A stretch of 18,344 nucleotides of DNA. It comes from G963674685 sp964591275 (lineage in GTDB: Bacteria; Lernaellota; Lernaellaia; JACKCT01). Below, piece after piece: positions 1 through 5,766 of the stretch (position 1 is its first letter; every line of letters begins with the position of its first letter). The translations under genes and the position numbers were made by a program. Location of the stretch: the NCBI GenBank assembly GCA_964591275.1, contig CAZQAE010000093.1, positions 1 through 18,344 of the forward strand, in the 5' to 3' direction. The notes below the pieces were generated by a model. That model had not been told where the DNA came from and did not search any database. It saw nothing but the letters and a program-made list of their open reading frames with translations.

Positions 1-197
1 ATCCCTTCAACGTAGCCGGTTGGAAGCCAGTTGTTTAGGCGCTGCCGCAATTTTTGAAGGGATTTCTCCACTGCGCTTCGCTCCGGTCGAAATGACAAAG
101 TTGGCGCGTTGCTCCTGACCGAGTCCTCCTTCAATTCTTTCCGTGGCGCTGATTTCTAAAATGCTTTTAAAATCGTTACAGCGCAAATAGCTCCCGA
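1..197. other. Non-coding end of window with a short dispersed-repeat-like segment
   Basis: I see no convincing gene here. A minus-strand reading frame covers most of it, but it has no ribosome binding site or recognisable domain. Positions about 55-109 match a motif I recall from intergenic DNA of many unrelated bacteria; its core reads CTGCGCTTCGCTCCGGTCG on this strand and its translation gives STGAKRSGEI-type spurious peptides. The segment lies just beyond the 3' end of the first lipoprotein gene. The match to other genomes is from memory and unchecked. Confidence 0.4.
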
Positions 198-1580
198 TCA
201 ATTCCCATTTCCCTTTTCATCCCTTTGTCTGTAGAAAAGAGTCATTATTTTTGGATTCATTCCGTCGGAGTTATAACCAATTAAAGCTAATTCGTTGGAA
301 TCAGAACAAGCAACATCATGTGAAACAAACGAAGCGTCAATTGGACTAATCAATTCTCCTGATGTTCCGTTATCAGTATGCGTCAACATACACAAGCGAT
401 TTTCCGGCAATTCATCCGGTAAATCATAGGCAACAATAAAATATGGCTGAGACATGTTATTCATTCCCATAATAGGCCAAGATCCAAAAAGATACCGGTC
501 CGTCTCCGTCCATTTAGTAAAAGTAGTAACCGTTCCATCATATTTTATCAAATAATAATAATCAAGCAAAGGCTCATCATATTCTTCCGTGGAATAAATA
601 ACGCCGTCAGGATCAATTGCCACGCCGGCACTACCAAAGCCACTCGGGGTATATGGCGTGAAACCTATTGGTTTAATCTGGAAGCCTGATTGAGCTGTTC
701 CAGCTGACTCAAAAAGAATTGGGAAAGGGGTTTTGGAAAATAAATTGTGCCAGACACCTTCGCTATCCGGAACCAATTTCAGGATACCAGGTACTCCATT
801 ACTGATGCTAATGAAATCCCCCTCAGAGGTCTGCTCCACCAAACTGTCCGTGAAAGAGCCGTCGAGGTGGGTGAAGGCAAAGCGACCATCTTGATGAATG
901 AAGAGCTTATTGAACCAGTATGATACATCGTCAAAAACCGGAATGACTTCTGCGATTTGGCCCTCCTCCCAGCGAACAATATTGGTTTTCGTAGGAAAAA
1001 CCTCGTTGTCATAGGGAGCGAAAAGGACGGTCCAAACTCCGCCGTCACTGTCAGCGACAAGACCGGCGGAATAGCTGTGGACAGTTTCGGGTCCATCAAT
1101 TTGCCACTGAGTCCATTGGCCGTCTTTGAGCCTACCCAAAAATCCAATGTTTGAACCAAAGGCCTCCACATATCCACCCCACTGCGCATAAAGAGTATCG
1201 CCTGAATACGTGACAAAACCTTGTGGTGTCCCGTCGCCCTCATATTCCCATTGGCCTAAAATGCGCTCTTTCCATACCCAACCAGATTCCGGTGGAACGG
1301 TTCCGAGATTCTGGCACCACATAACCTGGACGCCGCCTAAACCAGAATCCGCAAGGTAAAGGCCGCGGTCGTCATCGTCCTCCGTGTCGTCGTCCACATC
1401 ATCGTCTGAATCATCATCAATGTCGTCGTCCTGGTTATTGCTTGCGTCGTTGGGGTAGTATTCCAAAGGCGAATGATCGTCTGCGTCCTCCTGGTCAAGA
1501 CTTCCGCCGCATCCGCCAAAGAGAACGCCGAAAAGTAAAATGGCAAGCAGAAAAGCAATTGATTGGAACGCTCTGATCAT
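198..1580 (-). CDS. Predicted surface lipoprotein with short XDDD stalk and propeller-like domain
   Basis: I do not recognise the family. The protein (460 aa from the ATG at 1580) begins with a lipoprotein signal: Arg at residue 3, a hydrophobic run at 8-21, and lipobox LFGGC with the lipidated Cys at about 24. A Ser/Asn/acidic linker follows, then an XDDD tract at residues 51-71 (X = I, S, V, T), then about 390 residues rich in Gly/Trp/Tyr with recurring 'DG.v' turns, which looks like a beta-propeller. It has no catalytic motif I can name. An ATG at 1589 is also possible; upstream codons would put residues before the signal peptide. GGAGG lies only 2 nt before the 1580 ATG, so the exact start is uncertain. 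The 3' half is visibly AT-richer than the housekeeping genes. Its anchor and stalk match those of the next gene upstream. It is probably displayed on the outer membrane; substrate unknown. Confidence 0.75.
   Translation of the reverse strand: MIRAFQSIAFLLAILLFGVLFGGCGGSLDQEDADDHSPLEYYPNDASNNQDDDIDDDSDDDVDDDTEDDDDRGLYLADSGLGGVQVMWCQNLGTVPPESGWVWKERILGQWEYEGDGTPQGFVTYSGDTLYAQWGGYVEAFGSNIGFLGRLKDGQWTQWQIDGPETVHSYSAGLVADSDGGVWTVLFAPYDNEVFPTKTNIVRWEEGQIAEVIPVFDDVSYWFNKLFIHQDGRFAFTHLDGSFTDSLVEQTSEGDFISISNGVPGILKLVPDSEGVWHNLFSKTPFPILFESAGTAQSGFQIKPIGFTPYTPSGFGSAGVAIDPDGVIYSTEEYDEPLLDYYYLIKYDGTVTTFTKWTETDRYLFGSWPIMGMNNMSQPYFIVAYDLPDELPENRLCMLTHTDNGTSGELISPIDASFVSHDVACSDSNELALIGYNSDGMNPKIMTLFYRQRDEKGNGN
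1368..1430 (-). repeat. XDDD tetrapeptide tract (short copy, ~21 residues)
   Basis: About five X-D-D-D units immediately after the N-terminal linker of the lipoprotein. Asp codons are a mix of GAC and GAT (both gtc and atc on the plus strand), so the peptide pattern rather than a pure DNA microsatellite is conserved. Much shorter than the copies at 3196-3474 and 3962-4135. Confidence 0.85.
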
Positions 1581-1660
1581 GGCCTCCATTCGTCGAACCA
1601 ACAAAGTAGTTCCGAATTCATTTGAGCATTCCACATTCGAAATTCCGTATTCCTTTGGCC

Positions 1661-1718
1661 GCTCCTACACTTCGCGACAGGAATGTCGCTCCTACACTCA
1701 TACTTCATACTTCATACT
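1661..1718. repeat. Intergenic composite repeat: GCTCCTACAC twice, hairpin, and 3 x TCATACT
   Basis: GCTCCTACAC occurs at 1661-1670 and again at 1688-1697. Between them lies a perfect 6-bp stem, GCGACA / TGTCGC (1674-1689), with a 4-nt loop. Three head-to-tail TCATACT units follow (1698-1718) and end next to the stop codon of the beta-helix lipoprotein gene. A related block lies at 3817-3860. It looks like a REP-like dispersed element placed after genes; any role in mRNA 3'-end stability is inference. Confidence 0.65.
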
Positions 1719-1722
1719 TTGC

Positions 1723-3549
1723 TCACGGTCTCCATTCATCCGGGCCGATGTCCCAGCTTGCGCCGTAGGGGCGTGGATCGCCGTCGAAGTCGAATTCCAC
1801 TAATCCGGGCGAGATATAGGTAGGAATCGGATTGATTCCGGCATCGATGCAAGGGCTTGTGTCCTGCAAATGGTAATCACCGCTCGCCGGATCAACAAAA
1901 AGCGGGTCGGCGCTGATGTTGCCGGACGCTTCGACGCAGCCTCTCCATCCGCAAGAGTTCAAATCCGCGAGGAGCGTTATCGAATTATACAAAGTATCGA
2001 GATTTTCTCCCCAGATGTTGTTGTTCACAACAGTACCTTCGCCATATCGACCGAATATCGCGTTCAGGCGAATTCCGATACTCTGGGCGCCTGACCCACC
2101 GTCGATGAAGTTGTTTACCAGCTTATACGTGCAGCCGGTGAAGTCAGTGTTGAAGCAGACGCCCTTACTGTAGTCACTTCCCGATCCGCCGTTGATCGTA
2201 TTGTTCACAAGGATGGTTTTAGCATTATAGCCGAATACTCCGACGCTGGACTCTCCGCCCGATCCGCCGTTGATAGTGTTGTTCACCAGCGTAGCCATAC
2301 CGGCATTATGCACTCCTTTGCTATTGAAAATTCCCGCCCCGCCGTTGATGGTGTTCTCGATAATTAAAAAATTGCCGCTATTGTTGTACAGCCCATGGCT
2401 TTGTTCAGCTGAACCACCATCGATATGGTTATCGGTGATCGTTGCCGTGCCGCCACCTTCGCTGAAAACGCCATGGCTATAACCGCCTCCTGATCCGCCG
2501 CTGATGACGTTGTTCGTCAGCCGCAACTCACTGTCACCGTAATTTTGTATGCCGTATTTGATTCCACCCGTACCGCCGGAGATGACATTTTCTACAATCA
2601 TCACGATAGCATCATTAGTTTTTACTCCGGAACTGCGCATGCCCGAACCGCCGCCAATGGTGTTTTCCCGCAGCATCACCGATGAACCGGGAGCGATATT
2701 TATCCCGGAGGTCGCAACATCCGTCACGGCTCCGCCATTGATTAGGAATCCCTGGATGGAGATCGGTAAATCTCCGGCAACATCAATGGCCGTGGTCGTC
2801 GCCGCGTCGATCGACGTGAAATGAACGGTAATGTCCCTTGTCCAACCGGCTGATTCGTAACCGCCGAAGAGCGAGACCTGCGTTACTACATCTTCCAAAT
2901 AATCACCGGTCGCGACGAAAACGGATTTGCCTGCTTGCAGCGCCAGGATCGCGCCGGCGTTGATCGTCAGCAAGGGAGCGGCCATTGTGCCGGGATTGGT
3001 GTCGTCGCCCGTGGTCGCAACGAAAACGCCTGTGCCATTGCTGCATATTAGATCAACGTCGTCGCAATTCTGGTCGATGCCGTCGCCGGGTAGTTCCGGC
3101 GAACTGGGATTGATGAATGGATCGGCGTCATCGCAGTCGGGACCGGCAATGCAATTATCACCGTAACCGTCGCCGTCTTCGTCGATGCATTCCTGCGTGT
3201 CATCATCCGCATCGTCATTGACGTCGTCATCCGCGTCATCGTCCGCATCGTCATTCACATCATCATCAGTGTCGTCATCTGAGTCATCATCAAGGTCATC
3301 ATCAAGGTCATCGTCCACGTCGTCGTCCGTGTCGTCATTTACATCGTCATCGGCATCGTCATCAACGTCATCATCGGCATCGTCGTCAACGTCATCATCC
3401 GCATCGTCGTCTGTTGTGTCATCGTTTGCATCATCAGCAGCAGACACACCACCAGAATCGTCGTCGTCGTCATCCGACGCACAAGAGGCAAACGCTGCAA
3501 GGGAAAGGGCCAGAAGGAAAATCAGGGCGAATCGTTTGCATGAAATCAT
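1723..3549 (-). CDS. Surface lipoprotein: XDDD stalk, MopE-type metal motif, parallel beta-helix
   Basis: Predicted outer-surface lipoprotein of 608 aa. The ATG at 3549 is chosen because GGGAG sits 6 nt upstream and it places the signal peptide correctly: hydrophobic core at 8-20, lipobox ending at Cys23. Residues 26-118 are an acidic stalk with about 18 X-D-D-D units (X = A, V, T, L, S). Residues about 121-166 carry a MopE-type putative metal-binding motif (DEDGDGYGDNC, then CDDADPFINP, then DGIDQNCDD). A DUF1565-like opening (VATTGDDTNPGTMAAP) leads into eight or so rungs of about 25 residues with consensus N-N-x-I-x-G-G-S-G...S-x-G-V, a right-handed beta-helix. The C-terminus (DPLFVDP, GDYHLQDTSPCIDAG, DIGPDEWRP) is typical of large exported beta-helix proteins. 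No polysaccharide lyase or hydrolase active site is evident, so a binding or structural role fits better than catalysis. Confidence 0.85.
   Translation of the reverse strand: MISCKRFALIFLLALSLAAFASCASDDDDDDSGGVSAADDANDDTTDDDADDDVDDDADDDVDDDADDDVNDDTDDDVDDDLDDDLDDDSDDDTDDDVNDDADDDADDDVNDDADDDTQECIDEDGDGYGDNCIAGPDCDDADPFINPSSPELPGDGIDQNCDDVDLICSNGTGVFVATTGDDTNPGTMAAPLLTINAGAILALQAGKSVFVATGDYLEDVVTQVSLFGGYESAGWTRDITVHFTSIDAATTTAIDVAGDLPISIQGFLINGGAVTDVATSGINIAPGSSVMLRENTIGGGSGMRSSGVKTNDAIVMIVENVISGGTGGIKYGIQNYGDSELRLTNNVISGGSGGGYSHGVFSEGGGTATITDNHIDGGSAEQSHGLYNNSGNFLIIENTINGGAGIFNSKGVHNAGMATLVNNTINGGSGGESSVGVFGYNAKTILVNNTINGGSGSDYSKGVCFNTDFTGCTYKLVNNFIDGGSGAQSIGIRLNAIFGRYGEGTVVNNNIWGENLDTLYNSITLLADLNSCGWRGCVEASGNISADPLFVDPASGDYHLQDTSPCIDAGINPIPTYISPGLVEFDFDGDPRPYGASWDIGPDEWRP
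2005..2675 (-). repeat. In-gene tandem repeat: eight ~25-residue beta-helix rungs
   Basis: Rungs begin RENTIGGGSG, ENVISGGTGG, NNVISGGSGG, DNHIDGGSAE, ENTINGGAGI, NNTINGGSGG, NNTINGGSGS and NNFIDGGSGA. At the DNA level, a 'ccgccgttgat.gt.ttgttcac'-like core recurs about every 75-90 bp. Two neighbouring rungs share NNTINGGSG exactly, which suggests duplication within the gene. Confidence 0.85.
3196..3474 (-). repeat. XDDD tetrapeptide tract (long copy, ~93 residues)
   Basis: This is a 12-nt-period DNA tract coding for about 18 X-D-D-D units with a few VNDD variants. X alternates A and V over the first part, then varies among T, L, S and A. GAC and GAT codons are interspersed. It joins the lipidated Cys to the metal-binding motif. 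The plus strand reads as an artefactual Ser-rich frame. Confidence 0.9.
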
Positions 3550-3672
3550 GGAGCACTCCCGTTTTAATAGATTGCATCGCAACCTTCAAACAACGTAGCG
3601 ATTTTGCCCCAATCGAAATTCAATGAGTCCAATGTACGGCATTTGTCATGAGAATGGAAGGTTCACGCAAAT

Positions 3673-3784
3673 AGAAATCGGGGACGCCCATTTGCATGAT
3701 TAATACGAGTCGTAAATTTATTGGTTTTGTCGGATCATTTTTCTAAAGGCTAAAGGCGTACGGATTGGATGTCCCCAAATTTCT
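3673..3784. repeat. Candidate MITE-like element with imperfect terminal inverted repeats
   Basis: The left end (3673-3689) reads AGAAATCGGGGACGCCC. The right end (3767-3784), reverse complemented, reads AGAAATTTGGGGACATCC, the same apart from one indel and three substitutions. The ends enclose about 77 bp of AT-rich, non-coding DNA. No transposase is encoded, so this would be a non-autonomous element or remnant if it is mobile. I see no clear target-site duplication. Confidence 0.4.
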
Positions 3785-3816
3785 GAGCGCCACTCCCGCA
3801 TCGCGGTTGGAAACCC

Positions 3817-3860
3817 GCTCCTACATTCATACTTCTTACTTCATACTTCTTACTTCATAC
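3817..3860. repeat. Intergenic repeat: GCTCCTAC followed by 2.5 x 14-bp tandem unit
   Basis: GCTCCTAC (3817-3824) is followed by two exact copies of TTCATACTTCTTAC (3826-3839 and 3840-3853) and a half copy (3854-3860). The arrangement matches 1688-1718, in the same orientation and also a short way downstream of an XDDD-stalk gene. Confidence 0.7.
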
Positions 3861-3934
3861 CTGCCGCAACGCGGCCACGGCCTTCTTGCCGGATTTTCCA
3901 TGACAATTCAGAATTCTGACTTCAAAACCTTTTT

Positions 3935-5443
3935 CTAACAGCCACAGCCGCCGGAGGAATCGTTGTCGTCATCATCATCATCGGCAGCGTCATCGTCGCT
4001 TGGCGTCTGGTTGTCGTCCGTATCGTCATCGATATCATCGTCGGTGTCGTCATCGATATCATCGTCGGCGTCATCATCGTCATCGGCGTCGTCATCCAGA
4101 TCGTCATCAACGTCATCATCTGCGTCGTCGTCATGATCGGCGGGATGCGATAACGCATCGCAAGGGTCGGTTCCGGCGTCTTGCTCGACGCCGTCGTCCC
4201 AACCGTCGTTATCGCTGTCAGCCTCGTAGGGGTTGGTGCACATAGTGTATTCGACGCCGTCTGTCAGGCCGTCTTCGTCGTAATCGAAGTCGGCGCAAAG
4301 CTCCGGAAGTTTCTCGCCATCGCCATCGCCGAAGTCCTGGTTGATGTCGAAACTTTCAATAACCGTTCCGTCGGGACGCTTGGCTGTGATAGATACAAGC
4401 GTATCGGTAACTTCCACCAGCACATGATTCAGCGTCTTTTCACCGACGACCGTCCAGGGTTCAGGATCGACGCCGTATAGATCAGCGCCGCCTCCGCCCG
4501 TAACGATATAGTTGATTCCGTTAACGATGCTATGCTGATAATTGTGATCATGGCTGCCGAAGGAAAGGTCGATGCCGAAGTCCTCGAAGATTGGCGTCAT
4601 GACCGATCTGAACAACCGCACATCAATGTCCTCGCCGTGGTTAGCCGCGGAAAACGGCGGAAAATGCGAGATGACAAAGCAGTGCTTGACGTCCGGCGCT
4701 GCGGCGGCTGCGCGCAACCGCTCCATAAGCCAGGTGTGCTGCGGCGACAGGGGCGTATATAAGCGACCAATATCCAGGAAGATGATATAGGAATTGCCGA
4801 ATTGATAGGCGTACTGGCTGTACTGATTTCCGTTGGCAACGGGAGTTGAAAAATAGCGGGAAAAAGCGCCCTGTCCTGCCCAAAATTCGTGGTTGCCCAT
4901 GATGGGGAAATAGGGAAAGTTTTTGGTCATCTCCTGCTCGACGGTCCAGAAGTCGTCCCACTCCCATGGGAAAATGGCAACCTTCACCATGTCGCCGGTT
5001 TGTACAACGAAGTCCGGCGCATCGTCTATGATGGCCTCAACAACAGACTGATGGTCATCGAAATTGTCTCGCGTATCGCCGTAAACAACGAAACGAATCG
5101 GTTGATCCGGCTCAACGGAAGTAAAAAACCACTCGACCTGCGTCGGATTGTCTCCTGATTCGATCTGATAAAAATACTGCGTGTCGGGTCGCAGGCATTC
5201 CAGGGTAACCATGTGAATGCCGTCCTGGTCATATTCGGATGGCGCGACCTCTCCCAGCGCCTCGCTTTGACCCCACCGAACTTCGCCGGTTTCACTATAG
5301 GATTCCCATTTGATCGTGACGCCACGCTTGGAAAGGTTCATCAGCCACGGCCCCCTGCGAACATCCGCATTGGCGGTCAGGGCGCTAAGCAGAATGAAAA
5401 AAGAGGTCGCTAAAGCCAGGGAAGTGCGAAAAACGAATTGCAT
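3935..5443 (-). CDS. Exported purple-acid-phosphatase-like metallophosphoesterase with C-terminal XDDD stalk and SGGCGC tail
   Basis: A 502-aa secreted calcineurin-like phosphoesterase. The ATG at 5443 (GAGG 11 nt upstream) opens a signal peptide ending ALTANA near residue 26. Residues about 28-112 are a fibronectin-III-like N-terminal domain of the purple acid phosphatase kind. The catalytic domain (117-365) shows GDTRD (122-126), GDM (150-152), GNHE (183-186), VISHFPPF (257-264) and SHDH (297-300), i.e. the metal ligands in order. The last motif is S-H-D-H rather than the usual G-H-x-H, and no Tyr follows GD as it does in classical purple acid phosphatases. Residues 387-430 hold two thrombospondin-3-like Ca loops (DYDEDGLTD, DSDNDGWDD) with several Cys. 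An XDDD stalk (about 438-493) leads to the terminal SGGCGC. It likely hydrolyses phosphoesters at the cell surface; the substrate cannot be read from sequence. Confidence 0.88.
   Translation of the reverse strand: MQFVFRTSLALATSFFILLSALTANADVRRGPWLMNLSKRGVTIKWESYSETGEVRWGQSEALGEVAPSEYDQDGIHMVTLECLRPDTQYFYQIESGDNPTQVEWFFTSVEPDQPIRFVVYGDTRDNFDDHQSVVEAIIDDAPDFVVQTGDMVKVAIFPWEWDDFWTVEQEMTKNFPYFPIMGNHEFWAGQGAFSRYFSTPVANGNQYSQYAYQFGNSYIIFLDIGRLYTPLSPQHTWLMERLRAAAAAPDVKHCFVISHFPPFSAANHGEDIDVRLFRSVMTPIFEDFGIDLSFGSHDHNYQHSIVNGINYIVTGGGGADLYGVDPEPWTVVGEKTLNHVLVEVTDTLVSITAKRPDGTVIESFDINQDFGDGDGEKLPELCADFDYDEDGLTDGVEYTMCTNPYEADSDNDGWDDGVEQDAGTDPCDALSHPADHDDDADDDVDDDLDDDADDDDDADDDIDDDTDDDIDDDTDDNQTPSDDDAADDDDDDNDSSGGCGC
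3962..4135 (-). repeat. XDDD tetrapeptide tract (C-terminal copy, ~57 residues)
   Basis: Units such as ADDD, VDDD, LDDD, IDDD and TDDD, interrupted by a short NQTPS stretch, lie between the Ca-binding repeats and the SGGCGC C-terminus. Its position relative to the presumed anchor mirrors that of the copies in the two lipoproteins. Confidence 0.88.
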
Positions 5444-5766
5444 AGTTATTAATACCTCGCAAATTGAACGAGACGAAAATTTGGCCCAGGGCCGCCTCTT
5501 CCTAACACGACACTCATGGAACCCTAACAAATTTGACCAGAAAAATCTCTAGGATTCCCAAATTCCTGTTTTGCTCCTTTCACTTTATTGCCATATGCCT
5601 GGGGATTACTTGAAAAATGGATGTGTCGCCAGTTTCCATAGCGACAGCGCTGTTATTCGCCCGGAGTGTAGGAATCCATTTGTTCTTAAGGTCGCCAAAA
5701 ACTACGCGCCGGTTCAAAAATTCGCCCAGCCAGGGCCAGTGATACAAGATTCGCCGTTGAGTTCGG
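5444..5766. other. Intergenic spacer, no gene seen
   Basis: About 320 bp between the stop of the SGNH membrane protein and the start of the phosphoesterase, both on the minus strand. No ORF with recognisable content, no RNA gene and no convincing promoter. On the minus strand, GCCC / GGGC around 5725-5740 precedes a short T run; the 4-bp stem is too weak to call a terminator. Confidence 0.5.

Larger units (their letters stand above)
3550..3934. other. Intergenic spacer with repeat elements, no gene seen
   Basis: About 385 bp between the phosphoesterase stop and the beta-helix lipoprotein start, both minus strand. It holds an imperfect inverted-repeat element (3673-3784) and a composite tandem repeat (3817-3860). 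No ORF with a ribosome binding site or recognisable product is visible. A weak minus-strand promoter candidate near the lipoprotein gene (TTGTTT, 18 bp, TATTAA) is too poor to annotate separately. Confidence 0.6.

Noticed and set aside
7..201. Minus-strand 64-codon frame at the window start
   Set aside because: Its central part is the dispersed intergenic motif translated; no ribosome binding site or conserved domain.
2005..2675. Evenly spaced repeats resembling a CRISPR array
   Set aside because: The repeats are in frame within a lipoprotein gene and encode beta-helix rungs; units are imperfect and no cas genes are present.
3185..3598. Plus-strand Ser-rich frame (137 codons) opposite the Asp tract
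   Set aside because: It is the antisense reading of XDDD codons (gtc/atc giving Ser-rich text), with no ribosome binding site and no domain; the minus-strand gene has signal peptide, stalk and folded domains.
4000..4245. Plus-strand Arg/His-rich frame
   Set aside because: Antisense shadow of the C-terminal Asp stalk of the phosphoesterase.
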